Assembly (NCBI RefSeq): GCF_012910955.1
Contig: NZ_WTVQ01000011.1
Location: 1-64,000 of the forward strand
Length of the DNA: 64,000 nucleotides
DNA from: Aromatoleum diolicum
Lineage (GTDB): Bacteria; Pseudomonadota; Gammaproteobacteria; Burkholderiales; Rhodocyclaceae
Direction of reading: 5' to 3'
In this document: positions 1 through 10,148 of the stretch, piece after piece
Numbering within the stretch: the first letter of the stretch is position 1
How the letters are laid out: each line of letters starts with the position of its first letter
The notes under the pieces: model-generated
The model's input: the letters and a program-made list of their open reading frames with translations, nothing else
Told to the model about the DNA's origin: nothing
Database searches by the model: none
Made by a program: the position numbers and the translations under genes

Positions 1-622
1 GATTCGAAAGCCGCATCTGCTCCAGCCAGCCATCGCGCCCAAGCCGCATGGCCGCCTCAAGCGCCGCCCCGGGAGAGGAATCGCCGCCCAGCAGCGCGTC
101 ACGCCGGCGGACGTTGTCCTCAACCTGGAAAAACGTGTCCGGCCACTCCGCCAGCAGCTTGCCGTCCCGCACCAGTTCAGCGATCCGCTCGATGCGTGCC
201 CCGTCGAGTCGCGTCACGGCGACGCCATTAAGCAACATCGCCGGTCCCTGATCGCCCATTCCGGAGCAGGAAGTGGTATCAACGCTGACCACGCCGTCGG
301 ACGAGACCCGCCCAGGCTCGAGCCCCAGCCGGCTGCATAAGTCGTCCATCAGGCGACGGCTTCCGAGCATGCGGTCCGTAATATTGTCGGAAAAGAGAAT
401 GCGGTAGCGCCCGACGGGCTCGGTATGGAGGAAGCTGTAGAAACCAGCCACCCCTTCAACCCGCGCCCGTGGCAGACCCAGCAGACCCGCAATACGCGTC
501 AGTGACACCGCCGGCAGATAGCCAATGGCGTCCTGCGTTTCGATGAGAATCTGCAGCAGCTGCGAAGGCTCACGCCGGTGGCGCTCAACCGTCTGTGCTG
601 CGATCCGTTCAGCATCGTGCAT
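1..622 (-). CDS. hoxF: HoxF-like diaphorase subunit, N-terminal part (cut by window edge)
   Basis: An open frame runs from an ATG at 622 leftward off the window without a stop (about 207 codons). It starts MHDAERIAAQTVERH and is preceded by GGAG seven bases upstream. The fold is NuoE-like (thioredoxin-like): YLPAVSLTRIAGLLGLPRAR, then VAGFYSFL. This resembles the N-terminal domain of HoxF, the NAD-binding diaphorase subunit of NAD-reducing [NiFe] hydrogenases, in which a NuoE-like domain is fused to a NuoF-like one. In line with that, the canonical C-x4-C pair is missing (position occupied by FSDNITDRML) and only one Cys is left in TTSCSGMGDQGPAM. The cut end reads GRDGWLEQMRLSN, the expected run-up to a NuoF-like [10 protein letters not shown] related formate-dehydrogenase or other diaphorase fusion remains possible, because the rest of the operon is outside the window. 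Confidence 0.7.
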   Translation of the reverse strand, partial: MHDAERIAAQTVERHRREPSQLLQILIETQDAIGYLPAVSLTRIAGLLGLPRARVEGVAGFYSFLHTEPVGRYRILFSDNITDRMLGSRRLMDDLCSRLGLEPGRVSSDGVVSVDTTSCSGMGDQGPAMLLNGVAVTRLDGARIERIAELVRDGKLLAEWPDTFFQVEDNVRRRDALLGGDSSPGAALEAAMRLGRDGWLEQMRLSN

Positions 623-804
623 AAGCGAACTCCGGCGCAACCTCTATGCCATGATTCTAGCAGCAACGCACGACGGGCCCCCTGCTGACCAAGTGACAAT
701 TTTTTTGCTTATCGCTGGGGGTCGCTCTCACCGATCTTTCCCATTGTGCGTCCCGAAGCCCTTGCGCCACGGGCCTTTGCGGCCGATCGCCTACGACATC
801 AGCG

Positions 805-820
805 CTACTAAATATAGTGA
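805..820. promoter_or_regulatory. Candidate NrdR box upstream of nrdJ
   Basis: The sequence CTACTAAATATAGTGA matches the published NrdR consensus acaCwAtATaTwGtgt at every strongly conserved position (C, A, A-T, T, G) and at about 13 of 16 overall. It lies 11 bp upstream of a TTGACA -35 element serving nrdJ. NrdR represses ribonucleotide reductase operons when (d)ATP is high. Boxes usually come in pairs about two or three helical turns apart, and I could not find a partner here, so this is a candidate only. Confidence 0.35.
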
Positions 821-831
821 TTAAATGAGCA

Positions 832-860
832 TTGACATACCGAGAAAAACATTAACTTAT
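832..860 (+). promoter_or_regulatory. Possible sigma-70 promoter of nrdJ
   Basis: A perfect -35 hexamer TTGACA (832-837) is followed at 17 bp by ACTTAT (855-860), a weak -10 with 3 of 6 consensus bases, in an AT-rich stretch. A start near 867 would leave a leader of about 90 nt before the ATG at 956. The -35 is convincing and the -10 is not. Confidence 0.35.
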
Positions 861-955
861 TGTTATTTATCACTTTTATTTTTTTGCAAAAACAAGTACC
901 ACGAGCTATTCTTCGATCCGAACAATCCACCACCGAACGGACCCACAACAAGACC

Positions 956-3841
956 ATGAGCACGACGATCCATCATCAGGCAAAGGGTAAGGCCGACGCT
1001 TCGACACTCGCGCCGCAAGAGATCTCCGGCGAAGTTCTCCTCGAGAAATACGCCAAGGGCGACGAACAGACGGTTGGTGCGGTGCGCGCGCGCGTGGCCC
1101 GCGCGCTCGCCGCGGTCGAAGCGGAAGACAAGCGCGCCCACTGGGAAGCCAAGTTCCTCGAAGCCCAGGAAAAGGGCTTCGTTCCCGCCGGCCGCATCAA
1201 CAGCGCCGCCGGAACCAAACTTCAGGCGACGCTCATCAACTGCTTCGTCCAGCCGGTCGGTGACTCCGTTTCCGAGGCCGTCGACGGCCGTCCGGGCATC
1301 TATACTGCGCTCGCTCAAGCCGCCGAAACCATGCGCCGTGGTGGTGGCGTCGGTTACGACTTTTCCAGCATCCGTCCGAAGGGCGCGCTGGTGAAGGGCA
1401 CGCTGTCGAATGCCTCCGGGCCGGTGTCCTACATGCGCGTGTTCGATCGTTCGTGCGAAACCGTCGAATCGGCCGGCGCCCGCCGCGGCGCGCAGATGGG
1501 CGTACTGCGCTGCGACCACCCCGACATCGAGGAATTCATCCACGCCAAGGATCATGGTGACCTGACCAATTTCAACATTTCGGTCGGCGTCACCGATGCC
1601 TTCATGAAGGCCGTCGACGTCAATACCGACGTCGAACTGGCACACAAGGCCGAACCGATTGACGAACTCAAAGCCGCCGGCGCCTACCAGCGCGACGACG
1701 GCCTGTGGGTCTACCGCAAACTGCCCGCCCGCGAACTGTGGGACCAGATCATGCGCTCGACCTACGACCACGCCGAACCCGGCATCCTGTTCCTCGATCG
1801 CATGAACCAGGACAACAACCTCTACTACTGCGAGACGATCGAGGCCACCAACCCCTGCGCCGAGCAGCCCCTGCCCCCCTATGGCTGCTGCGACCTGGGC
1901 TCGATCAACCTGACGCCCTTCATCAAGCACCCCTTCACCGACAAGGCGGAATTCGATTACGCAGGCTTCGGCAAGGTCGTCGACGTTGCGATCCGAATGC
2001 TCGACAACGTGCTCGACGTCACCCACTGGCCGCTCGAACAGCAGGAAAACGAAGCCCAGTCGAAGCGTCGCGTCGGCCTCGGCTTCACCGGTTTGGGTGA
2101 CGCGCTCATCATGCTGTGCAAGCGTTACGACACTGCAGAAGCGCGTACCGTCGCCACCAAGATCTCCGAATACATGCGCGACCGCGCCTACCTTGCGTCG
2201 ATCGAACTCGCCAAGGAGCGCGGCGCCTTCCCGCTGTTCAACTCCGACCTCTACCTATCCGGAGGCAACTTCGCCTCGCGTCTGCCGGCCGAGGTCAAGG
2301 ACAAGATCCGCAAGCACGGCCTGCGCAACTCGCACCTGCTATCGATCGCCCCCACCGGCACGATTTCGCTAGCCTTTGCCGACAACGCCTCGAACGGCAT
2401 CGAACCGCCCTTCTCCTATACCTACACACGCCGCAAACGCATGGCCGACGGCACCTACAAGGAATACGCCGTCGAAGACTACGCATGGCGTCTCTTTAAG
2501 CATATCGGCGGCAACGTCGACGCCCTGCCGCTCTACTTCGTCACCGCGCTGGAGATCTCCGCGCAGGCACACAAGGACATGGTCGCCGCAGTGGCGCCCT
2601 TCGTCGACACGTCCATATCCAAAACCGTGAACGTCCCCGAAGACTACCCCTACACGGAATTCGAAGACCTTTACCTGTCCGCGTGGAAAGCCGGCCTCAA
2701 GGGCCTGGCCACCTATCGTCCCAACTCGGTGCTCGGCTCGGTACTGTCGGTGACTCCATCGACCGAACAGAAGAAACCGCAGGATGTAGAACTTTCCGGC
2801 CCGAACAAGCGCCTGTCGATCAAGAGCCTGCCTGCGCCGGTACTGTCCAGCCTGCGCTGGCCCGGCCGCCCGGAACTCCCCGACGGCAATCCCGCGTGGA
2901 CCTACATGCTCGGCACCCCCCAAGGAGAGTTCGCACTGTTCGTCGGCCACATCGAGAACAACGGCCCCTGCGGCTTCCCCTTCGAAGTCTGGGTCAACGG
3001 CGCCGACCAGCCCCGCGGCCTCGGCGCGGTCGCCAAGACACTGTCAATGGACATGCGCGCCAACGACCACGGCTGGCTCAAACTGAAACTCGAAACCCTG
3101 GCCAGGACCATCGGCGAAAAGTCCTTCGAAATGCCCTTTCCCCCACATGGCGAGAAGAAGCTCTTCCCCGGCGTCGTCTCCGCGTTTGCCCAGGTTGTCC
3201 GCTACCGCTGCGAAAAACTCGGCGCGTTCGATGTCGAAGCCCCCACCCCGGTGCTCGACACGCTCTTCAGCCTGCAGGAACCCAAGACCGGCACCGATGG
3301 CACCCTATCCTGGACCGTCGACATCCAGAACCCGGCCACCGGTGAAGACTTCGTGCTCGGACTGAAGGAAATCACCCTGCCGGCGCAGGACGATTTTTCG
3401 GTCGGCCTCACCCGTCCCTACTCGGTATGGCTGTCCGGCAACTACCCGCGCGCGTTGGACGGCCTCACCCGCATCCTGTCGCTCGATATGCGCGTCATGG
3501 ACCCGGCGTGGGTCGGCATGAAACTGCGCAAGTTGCTGAATTATCCGGAACCGCTGGGTGACTTCATGGCTTTCGTACCGGGAACCAAGCGCCAGCAGAA
3601 CTACCCCAGCACCGTCGCGTACATCGCCCAGCTCATCATCCATCGCTATGCAATGCTCGGCGTGCTCGATGAAAAAGGTTATCCCGTACGTGAAATGGGC
3701 ATCCTCGAAGCCCCGCGCGAAACCAGCGACCCGAAGGTAATGCAGGGTGGCTTGTGCACCGAATGCGGCAACTATTCGGTGATCCGCAAGGATGGCTGCG
3801 ACTTCTGCACCGCCTGCGGTGCCGTCGGCACCTGCGGTTAA
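956..3841 (+). CDS. nrdJ: Adenosylcobalamin-dependent (class II) ribonucleotide reductase
   Basis: Reduces ribonucleotides to deoxyribonucleotides with a B12-derived radical and needs no oxygen. The protein has 961 residues from the ATG at 956. The frame also runs back to a TTG at 860, but that would add an atypical 32-residue leader, and neither start has a clear Shine-Dalgarno. Catalytic cysteines are visible: C96 in [10 protein letters not shown], the thiyl site C301 in [12 protein letters not shown] and its partner C312 in CCDLGSINL. After the barrel come two TSCPD-like domains in tandem, roughly residues 631-751 and 783-903. The first keeps its Cys ([12 protein letters not shown]672); the second has replaced it ([10 protein letters not shown]). 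The C-terminus carries a six-Cys tail (CTECG...CDFCTACG...TCG), as expected for relay to external reductants. It is a single-gene unit between a divergent promoter region and a strong terminator. Confidence 0.95.
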   Translation: MSTTIHHQAKGKADASTLAPQEISGEVLLEKYAKGDEQTVGAVRARVARALAAVEAEDKRAHWEAKFLEAQEKGFVPAGRINSAAGTKLQATLINCFVQPVGDSVSEAVDGRPGIYTALAQAAETMRRGGGVGYDFSSIRPKGALVKGTLSNASGPVSYMRVFDRSCETVESAGARRGAQMGVLRCDHPDIEEFIHAKDHGDLTNFNISVGVTDAFMKAVDVNTDVELAHKAEPIDELKAAGAYQRDDGLWVYRKLPARELWDQIMRSTYDHAEPGILFLDRMNQDNNLYYCETIEATNPCAEQPLPPYGCCDLGSINLTPFIKHPFTDKAEFDYAGFGKVVDVAIRMLDNVLDVTHWPLEQQENEAQSKRRVGLGFTGLGDALIMLCKRYDTAEARTVATKISEYMRDRAYLASIELAKERGAFPLFNSDLYLSGGNFASRLPAEVKDKIRKHGLRNSHLLSIAPTGTISLAFADNASNGIEPPFSYTYTRRKRMADGTYKEYAVEDYAWRLFKHIGGNVDALPLYFVTALEISAQAHKDMVAAVAPFVDTSISKTVNVPEDYPYTEFEDLYLSAWKAGLKGLATYRPNSVLGSVLSVTPSTEQKKPQDVELSGPNKRLSIKSLPAPVLSSLRWPGRPELPDGNPAWTYMLGTPQGEFALFVGHIENNGPCGFPFEVWVNGADQPRGLGAVAKTLSMDMRANDHGWLKLKLETLARTIGEKSFEMPFPPHGEKKLFPGVVSAFAQVVRYRCEKLGAFDVEAPTPVLDTLFSLQEPKTGTDGTLSWTVDIQNPATGEDFVLGLKEITLPAQDDFSVGLTRPYSVWLSGNYPRALDGLTRILSLDMRVMDPAWVGMKLRKLLNYPEPLGDFMAFVPGTKRQQNYPSTVAYIAQLIIHRYAMLGVLDEKGYPVREMGILEAPRETSDPKVMQGGLCTECGNYSVIRKDGCDFCTACGAVGTCG

Positions 3842-3885
3842 GCGTCCCAGCACTGCGGCGTCCGCCAGGATGCCGCAGCTAGAAT

Positions 3886-3920
3886 AAAAAACGCGAACCT
3901 GAAAACGGTTCGCGTTTTTT
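3886..3920. terminator. Bidirectional Rho-independent terminator (nrdJ / Nudix gene)
   Basis: A perfect 14-bp stem (AAAAAACGCGAACC / GGTTCGCGTTTTTT) with a 7-nt loop has T-tracts on both strands. It sits 44 bp after the nrdJ stop and about 117 bp beyond the stop of the convergent Nudix gene, so it can end both transcripts. Confidence 0.9.
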
Positions 3921-4037
3921 TGTCTGTTGAGCCGGGGGCCCCGTTACGATATCAATTGCATCAAACGATAACGGAACACCAATTCGCGCGCGAAAGACCC
4001 ATTTCAGCCATCCTTACCCCATTCCCGGGATACGCGC

Positions 4038-4625
4038 TTATTTTTCCTCACTCTGCTTGATCGACAAACCGAGTGCCGGCAGGCCACGAAACAGCGCAAC
4101 GATAGTTTTGGCGTCGGTGATCTCGCCTTTGTGGACAGCGCTCATGACCTCGTCCACCGAGAAGCTCACAATCTCAAGAAACTCCCCTTCATCCAGCGCA
4201 TCCCCCACATGCGTCAGCTCACGCGCAAGGAATATCTCGATTCGCTCGTCCGAGTACCCGATACACGGGTGCATTACACCAAGGTACTGCCACTCGACAG
4301 CTTCATAGCCAGTCTCTTCGCGCAACTCACGCTGAGCACAGGCCAACAGATCCTCGCCTGCGTCGATCTTGCCAGCAGGGAGTTCCAGAAATGCGCGGCG
4401 AAGCGGGTAACGGAACTGGCGTTCGAATAATAGTCGTCCGTCCGGCAGAACCGCGAGGACGACCACCGCACCCGGATGGCAGATGTACTCACGGACGGAT
4501 TCATTACCGTCGGGAAGCGTAACCCGGTCCCGACGGACCTTTAGCAGGACACCATCGTAGACCGGGGCAGAATCGAGCTGGATCTCTTCGAGCGGATCCC
4601 GCTCAGAGCGAGGCGAGGAGCGCAT
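4038..4625 (-). CDS. Nudix hydrolase, ADP-ribose pyrophosphatase type
   Basis: Predicted to hydrolyse ADP-ribose or a related nucleotide sugar in the cytoplasm. The 195-residue protein contains a complete Nudix box, G-x5-E-x7-REL-x-EE-x-G ([20 protein letters not shown] followed by TGYE). Upstream of the box is [17 protein letters not shown], and downstream [15 protein letters not shown], both typical of the NudF/ADP-ribose group. Its start lies inside the 3' end of nuoN (23-bp overlap), so it is very probably translated from the nuo message as its last cistron. The substrate is inferred from family resemblance only. Confidence 0.88.
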   Translation of the reverse strand: MRSSPRSERDPLEEIQLDSAPVYDGVLLKVRRDRVTLPDGNESVREYICHPGAVVVLAVLPDGRLLFERQFRYPLRRAFLELPAGKIDAGEDLLACAQRELREETGYEAVEWQYLGVMHPCIGYSDERIEIFLARELTHVGDALDEGEFLEIVSFSVDEVMSAVHKGEITDAKTIVALFRGLPALGLSIKQSEEK

Positions 4626-6171
4626 AGGCGCAAAGCGACATCAAACCTTGGGGAAGCAGGCCAAGCACCGCAATTGCAAGTCCGTTGGCCGACAGAAGCA
4701 CCCGGAGTTCCCCCGGAGCGGAAATCGGTGCCGTATCGACAGGCTCATCGAAGTACATGACTTTCACGATGCGCAAGTAGTAGAACGCGCCAATCACCGA
4801 CATGAGCACCGCCAGCACCGCCAGCCAGACGTAGCCGGCAGCGACCACAGCCTGCAACACTGAGAGCTTCGCGAAGAAACCAATGAAAAAGGGGATGCCC
4901 GCCATCGAGAACATCACGATCATCATCAGCGCCGCAAACCACGAGTTGCGCTTGTTCAGCCCTTTGAAATCATCGATGTTCTCGGCTTCGAATCCGGCAC
5001 GCGACAGCAGAATCACCATACCGAACGAGGCAAGGCTCATGATTACGTAGGACACGGCGTAGAACATTGCCGAGCTATATGCATTAAGCGCGAAATTCCG
5101 ATCCCCGTCGACCACACCGGAAAGCAAACCGAGCAATACGAAACCCATGTGGGAAATACCGGAATACGCCAGCATGCGCTTGATGTTGGTCTGGGCAATC
5201 GCTGCAAGGTTGCCAAGCACGATCGAAAGCACCGACAGGAACATCAGCATCGACTGCCACTGGTCCGCAAGTTCGAACAGGCCGTACACCAACACACGCA
5301 TCGTCATCGCAAATGCAGCGAGTTTGGGCGCCGAAGAAATCATCAGCGTAACCGCCGTCGGTGCGCCGTGATACACGTCAGGAACCCACATGTGGAACGG
5401 CACAACGCCCAACTTGAACGCGAGCCCGGCCAGCATGAATACAAGGCCGAAAACCAGCACGGTCTTGTTCGCTGCTTGATGATAGATCGACTGCGCGATC
5501 CCCGAGAGCTCAAGGCTGCCAGTCGCACCATAAATCATCGACATTCCGTACAACAGAAGACCCGACGCGAGCGCACCGAGAACGAAGTACTTCATCGCCG
5601 CTTCAGTCGAACGCGCCGACTCGCGATCGAACGCCACCATGCCGTACAGAGACAGGGACATCATCTCAAGGCCCATATACAGCGACAGCATGTGATTAGC
5701 ACTGATCATCACCATCATGCCGAGGGTCATCAGCAGCGACAGCAAGTAGTACTCCGGACGATTGATCTTCCGGTCAGCAAGATAGCCGCGGCCATAGAGC
5801 AGCGCGACACCGACCGCAAGTAGCGAAAACACCTTCAGCAGTCCGCCCAGCATGTCACCGATGAACATGCCGTTAAAGGTCGCAACCACTTCGTTGGCCG
5901 CATACCCTTCGGACAAGCCCATCAGCACTTCAGCCAGCCGAACCCCGAACAGGGGTACTTCCGAAATGACAGCCGCCACCGCCGCCAGGAGGTTCGGGCT
6001 CACGAGGACGGTGACGCATGCCGCAAGTACCAGCGTGAGCTGAGTAAGTCCGTACGCAAGATCGCTGGCAATTCTGCGTGCGAACGTCGACGCCAGCATG
6101 ATCACCAGTGCCATCACTGCGACGAGGATCTCGGCCGCTGCGGGGTAGAAGTCGGGGACAACGAAATTCAT
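4603..6171 (-). CDS. nuoN: NADH-quinone oxidoreductase subunit N
   Basis: Antiporter-like membrane subunit of respiratory complex I, part of the proton-pumping arm. It has 522 residues and about 14 hydrophobic segments, starting [16 protein letters not shown]. It carries the conserved antiporter-family segments [36 protein letters not shown] (Lys and His in the half-channel region) and [19 protein letters not shown]. It is the last nuo gene and overlaps the downstream Nudix gene by 23 bp; nuoM ends 37 bp upstream of its start. Confidence 0.97.
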   Translation of the reverse strand: MNFVVPDFYPAAAEILVAVMALVIMLASTFARRIASDLAYGLTQLTLVLAACVTVLVSPNLLAAVAAVISEVPLFGVRLAEVLMGLSEGYAANEVVATFNGMFIGDMLGGLLKVFSLLAVGVALLYGRGYLADRKINRPEYYLLSLLMTLGMMVMISANHMLSLYMGLEMMSLSLYGMVAFDRESARSTEAAMKYFVLGALASGLLLYGMSMIYGATGSLELSGIAQSIYHQAANKTVLVFGLVFMLAGLAFKLGVVPFHMWVPDVYHGAPTAVTLMISSAPKLAAFAMTMRVLVYGLFELADQWQSMLMFLSVLSIVLGNLAAIAQTNIKRMLAYSGISHMGFVLLGLLSGVVDGDRNFALNAYSSAMFYAVSYVIMSLASFGMVILLSRAGFEAENIDDFKGLNKRNSWFAALMMIVMFSMAGIPFFIGFFAKLSVLQAVVAAGYVWLAVLAVLMSVIGAFYYLRIVKVMYFDEPVDTAPISAPGELRVLLSANGLAIAVLGLLPQGLMSLCAYALLASL

Positions 6172-6208
6172 CTTCTGACCAGTCCGAAAAAGTGTCTCGC
6201 CCGCTCGC

Positions 6209-7690
6209 TCAGAGCTTGCTTACGGCAACATGCCGCAGTAGTTCATTGACCGAAGCATGCATCACCTCGGTGAAGGGGAAGGGATACAGACCCATTGCCA
6301 TCACGCAGAGCGCAAGGATGCCAAGGAATGCAAACTCGCGGGCGCCGATGTCGTCAAGCTGCGCCACATGATCGTTACCGATCACCCCAAACACCACCCG
6401 CTTGTACATCCACAACGTATAAGCGGCCCCCAGGATCAACGTCGACGCTGCCGCAAATGCAACCCAGAAGTTGAACTGCACCGCTCCCAGGACGACCATG
6501 AATTCACCCACAAACCCGCTCGTGCCCGGAAGGCCGGCGTTCGCCATTGCGAACAGCATGAAGAAGGCGGCGAACTTCGGCATCGTCTTCACCACACCAC
6601 CGTAATCAGCGATGTTGCGGGTGTGCATGCGATCGTAGAGCACGCCAATGCAGAGGAACATCGCCCCCGACACAAAGCCGTGCGAAATCATCTGCACCAG
6701 CGCGCCCTCCATACCAACAACATTGAACATGAAGAAGCCGAGGGTCACGAAACCCATGTGCGAAATCGACGAATATGCGACCAACTTCTTCATGTCGGTC
6801 TGCGCAAGGGCCACAAAACCGATATAGACGACCGCAATCAGCGACAGGGCGATCATCATCGGCGCCATCGCCTGGGCCGCGTCGGGAACGATGGGTAGCG
6901 AAAACCGCAGAAAGCCATAGGCACCGAGCTTCAGCGCAATTGCTGCCAGGACAACCGAACCGCCTGTAGGCGCTTCAACGTGTGCATCGGGCAACCAGGT
7001 ATGCACCGGCCACATCGGCACCTTTACCGCAAAGGCTACGAGGAATGCCCAGAAGATTAATGTCTGCGCGGGCATCGCAAGCGGCAGCTTGTGCCAATCG
7101 AGAATATTGAAGCTACCGCCGGCCTCCATGAAGAGGTACAGCAGAGCCACCAGCATCATCAACGAACCAACCAGCGTGTAAAGGAAGAACTTGATCGCTG
7201 CGTAGACCCGATTCGCGCCACCCCAAATGCCGATGACCAGGTACAAGGGAATCAAGGAGGCCTCGAAGAACACGTAAAACAGAATCCCGTCCAGCGCCGA
7301 GAAGATACCGTTCATCAATCCCGACATGATCAGAAACGCTGCCATGTACTGGGCAACCTTCTCCTGAATTACCTGCCATCCCGCGATAACCACAATAATG
7401 GTAATGAACGCATTAAGCAGCACGAACAGTACCGAGATTCCGTCAACGCCCAAGTGGTAGTTGATGTTGAACCGCGGAATCCACGGCAGGAATTCCGAAA
7501 ACTGCATGGCGCTGGTGCTCGCATCGAACAGCAGGAACAGCGGCACCGTCACCGCAAAACCGGCGAGCGCAATGAACATCGCAAGCGAGCGCGCCAACGG
7601 CGCATTGCGATCCGAACCGGTTGCTAGTACGAGCAACCCACCCAGGATCGGTATCCAGATCGCGAGGCTGAGGAATGGCATACCCGTCAT
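6209..7690 (-). CDS. nuoM: NADH-quinone oxidoreductase subunit M
   Basis: Second antiporter-like proton-channel subunit of complex I. The 493-residue membrane protein shows the NuoM signatures [20 protein letters not shown] (with the conserved Glu), [20 protein letters not shown] and [18 protein letters not shown]. It lies between nuoL (69-bp gap upstream) and nuoN in the standard order. Confidence 0.97.
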   Translation of the reverse strand: MTGMPFLSLAIWIPILGGLLVLATGSDRNAPLARSLAMFIALAGFAVTVPLFLLFDASTSAMQFSEFLPWIPRFNINYHLGVDGISVLFVLLNAFITIIVVIAGWQVIQEKVAQYMAAFLIMSGLMNGIFSALDGILFYVFFEASLIPLYLVIGIWGGANRVYAAIKFFLYTLVGSLMMLVALLYLFMEAGGSFNILDWHKLPLAMPAQTLIFWAFLVAFAVKVPMWPVHTWLPDAHVEAPTGGSVVLAAIALKLGAYGFLRFSLPIVPDAAQAMAPMMIALSLIAVVYIGFVALAQTDMKKLVAYSSISHMGFVTLGFFMFNVVGMEGALVQMISHGFVSGAMFLCIGVLYDRMHTRNIADYGGVVKTMPKFAAFFMLFAMANAGLPGTSGFVGEFMVVLGAVQFNFWVAFAAASTLILGAAYTLWMYKRVVFGVIGNDHVAQLDDIGAREFAFLGILALCVMAMGLYPFPFTEVMHASVNELLRHVAVSKL

Positions 7691-7759
7691 CGTTACTTTC
7701 CGTTCAGTGCGCCAGCAATCGACGCGCGTTTATCGTTATTCACTGTTCGATCCACCTGT

Positions 7760-9784
7760 TCAACCGAGGTTGAACCAGAAGGTCAGAAGGATGAAGACAC
7801 CAATGATCATCGCGAAGGCATATTGGTACAGATGTCCCGTCTGGAAAAGACGACTGATCTGAGCAACCCACCCGACCAGCTTCGCCGTCCCGTTCACTGC
7901 CATGCCGTCGATAATGGTTTGATCGCCAACCTTCCACAGCCCCTTGCCCAGCATCCGCGAACCACCGGCGAAGACGATCTCGTTAAAGCGATCGAAGAAA
8001 TACTTGTTCTCGAGAAGAGCATGCACAGGGCTAAAGGTGCGCTGGATCGCAGCCGGAATGTCGGGACGGACCATGTAGAAGAACCACGCCACGGCGACCC
8101 CACTCATCGCCAACCAGAACGGAGCCGTCTGGAGACCGTGCAATGCCATGCCGACTGGCCCGTGGAAAGTTGCAGCGAGTTCGGCCAAGCCGACATGGTT
8201 TGCCCCAACGTGGATCGCATCCTTGAACCATCCGCCAAACAACATCGGTTCAATCGTGAAGAACCCGATCACGACTGAGGGAATCGCGAGCAGGATCAGC
8301 GGCAACGTGACAACCCAAGGCGACTCGTGCGGTTTCTGACCCGGAGCAAGACCGTGATGATGATCCGACGAGACTTCCTCATCATCGTGATCGCCCTCAT
8401 GGTCATGATGCCCGCCGTTGTCCTGTCCGAAACGCTCCTTCCCGTGGAAGACCAGGAAGTACATCCTGAACGAGTAGAACGCGGTGACGAACACCCCCGC
8501 CATCACGCAGAACAAGGCATAGCCTGCACCCGGGATGCTTGAGGCATGGACGGCCTCGATAATCGAGTCCTTGGAATAGAACCCGGCAAAGAACGGAAAA
8601 CCAATTAGCGCCAGCGATCCGAGCAGAGACGTCATCCAAGTGATCGGCATGTACTTCCACAGACCGCCCATGTTGCGCATATCTTGATCATGGTGCATAC
8701 CAATGATCACAGAACCGGCACCGAGGAAAAGCAAGGCCTTGAAGAAAGCATGCGTCATCAGGTGAAACACCGCTGCCGAATATGCAGAAACACCCAGGGC
8801 GACAGTCATGTAACCGAGCTGCGACAGGGTCGAATACGCAACGACGCGCTTGATATCGTTCTGAACAATGCCCAGGAAACCCATGAACAGCGCCGTAGTG
8901 GCCCCGATCACCAGAACAAACGACAGGGCAGTATCCGAGAGCTCGAATAGCGGTGACATGCGCGCGACCATGAAGATGCCCGCCGTCACCATTGTCGCGG
9001 CGTGAATCAGCGCGGAAATCGGCGTCGGACCTTCCATCGAGTCCGGCAACCAGACATGAAGCGGAACTTGCGCCGACTTGCCCATTGCACCGATAAACAG
9101 GCAAATGCAGATCGCCGTGATCAACGGCCAGCCCGTCACAGCCATCTCCTGCGCCGCAAGTGCGCCGCCTTGCGCGAACACCTCGGAATAGTTGAGGCTT
9201 CCGGTATAGGCCGCGATCAAACCGATACCAAGCAAGAAACCGAAGTCACCAACCCGGTTGACCAGGAAAGCCTTCAGGTTTGCATAAATCGCGGTCGGAC
9301 GTTCATACCAGAAACCGATCAGGAGATATGAAACGAGACCAACCGCCTCCCAGCCGAAAAACAGCTGCAGGAAGTTGTTGGACATCACCAGCATCAGCAT
9401 CGAGAAGGTAAACAGCGAGATATAGCTGAAAAACCGCTGATAACCGGGATCCTCGTGCATATAACCGATCGTGTAAATGTGCACCATCAGGGACACAAAC
9501 GTCACGACCAGCATCATCATCACCGTCAAAGGATCGATCAGGAAGCCGACCTCGAAGGTTAGGTTGCCGCTCGTCATCCATGTATATAAGGTACCGTTGA
9601 AACTATTTCCGGCCTGCACATCCTGATAGATCACCACGGACGCTGCGAACGCGATTGCCACGCCAAGAATGGTGACGATGTGCGCGCCGGCACGACCAAT
9701 CGTCCTGCCGAACAGTCCAGCAAGAATGGCCCCCGCCAGCGGCGCCAGCGGTACCAGGAGATAGAGTTTTTGCATATCCGTCAT
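7760..9784 (-). CDS. nuoL: NADH-quinone oxidoreductase subunit L
   Basis: Largest antiporter-like subunit of complex I, carrying the long lateral helix. It has 674 residues; the ATG at 9784 has AGGAAG seven to eight bases upstream. Conserved signatures include FFGWEAVGLVSYLLIGFWY, KSAQVPLHVWLPDSMEGPTP and KRVVAYSTLSQLGYM. Between the last antiporter helices and the C-terminal part, residues about 448-486 form a loop very rich in His and acidic residues (GGHHDHEGDHDDEE, then DHHHG). A metal-binding or simply hydrophilic spacer role is possible but unproven. The C-terminus (FWFNLG) ends in a transmembrane helix. Confidence 0.97.
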   Translation of the reverse strand: MTDMQKLYLLVPLAPLAGAILAGLFGRTIGRAGAHIVTILGVAIAFAASVVIYQDVQAGNSFNGTLYTWMTSGNLTFEVGFLIDPLTVMMMLVVTFVSLMVHIYTIGYMHEDPGYQRFFSYISLFTFSMLMLVMSNNFLQLFFGWEAVGLVSYLLIGFWYERPTAIYANLKAFLVNRVGDFGFLLGIGLIAAYTGSLNYSEVFAQGGALAAQEMAVTGWPLITAICICLFIGAMGKSAQVPLHVWLPDSMEGPTPISALIHAATMVTAGIFMVARMSPLFELSDTALSFVLVIGATTALFMGFLGIVQNDIKRVVAYSTLSQLGYMTVALGVSAYSAAVFHLMTHAFFKALLFLGAGSVIIGMHHDQDMRNMGGLWKYMPITWMTSLLGSLALIGFPFFAGFYSKDSIIEAVHASSIPGAGYALFCVMAGVFVTAFYSFRMYFLVFHGKERFGQDNGGHHDHEGDHDDEEVSSDHHHGLAPGQKPHESPWVVTLPLILLAIPSVVIGFFTIEPMLFGGWFKDAIHVGANHVGLAELAATFHGPVGMALHGLQTAPFWLAMSGVAVAWFFYMVRPDIPAAIQRTFSPVHALLENKYFFDRFNEIVFAGGSRMLGKGLWKVGDQTIIDGMAVNGTAKLVGWVAQISRLFQTGHLYQYAFAMIIGVFILLTFWFNLG

Positions 9785-9796
9785 CGAGACGCTTCC

Positions 9797-10102
9797 TTAA
9801 CCCTTGAGGCTGTCCAGATCATCAACGTGAATCGTCCGCAGATTGCGGAAGAGCACCACCAAAATCGCGAGACCAATCGCCGATTCTGCTGCTGCCACGG
9901 TGAGGATGAAGAAAACAAAAATCTGTCCGGCCAGATCGCCCAGATAGTGCGAAAACGCCACGAAATTGAGATTGACGGCGAGCAGCATCAACTCAATCGC
10001 CATCAGCAGCACGATAAGGTTTTTCCGATTCAGGAAAATCCCGACCACGCTGATCGCGAACAGGATCGCGCCCAGAATGAGGTAGTGGGAAAGCGAAAGC
10101 AT
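9797..10102 (-). CDS. nuoK: NADH-quinone oxidoreductase subunit K
   Basis: Small three-helix membrane subunit of complex I (homologue of ND4L and MrpC) that contributes to the proton path. It has 101 residues, the usual length, starting [20 protein letters not shown]. The two conserved membrane glutamates are in [14 protein letters not shown] and [14 protein letters not shown]. It sits 12 bp upstream of the nuoL start. Confidence 0.96.
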   Translation of the reverse strand: MLSLSHYLILGAILFAISVVGIFLNRKNLIVLLMAIELMLLAVNLNFVAFSHYLGDLAGQIFVFFILTVAAAESAIGLAILVVLFRNLRTIHVDDLDSLKG

Positions 10103-10148
10103 CTATGACTCCCTGAGTGCACCGATCCGCAAGGGACCGGCACAGTTC

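Larger units (their letters stand above)
623..955. promoter_or_regulatory. Divergent intergenic control region, hoxF-like / nrdJ
   Basis: This 333-bp stretch separates two divergently transcribed genes and holds no convincing ORF. Its right half (about 805-900) is strikingly AT-rich for this genome. It holds an NrdR-box-like palindrome at 805-820 and a TTGACA -35 hexamer at 832-837. The left half (about 660-790) shows nothing recognisable. No cobalamin-riboswitch core was seen, although the downstream enzyme uses B12. Confidence 0.5.

Noticed and set aside
860-955. N-terminal extension of nrdJ from a TTG codon
   Set aside because: The 32 extra residues lie in the AT-rich promoter region, start with a rare codon, have no ribosome site and are not typical of NrdJ.
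623-955. Cobalamin riboswitch before the B12-dependent reductase
   Set aside because: No B12-box core or supporting helices were recognised, and the likely leader of about 90 nt is too short for the full element.
863-2026. Long antisense open frame (387 codons) opposite nrdJ
   Set aside because: It is a frame shadow of a highly conserved gene in GC-rich DNA. Its residues are low-complexity Val/Gly/Asp and resemble no family.
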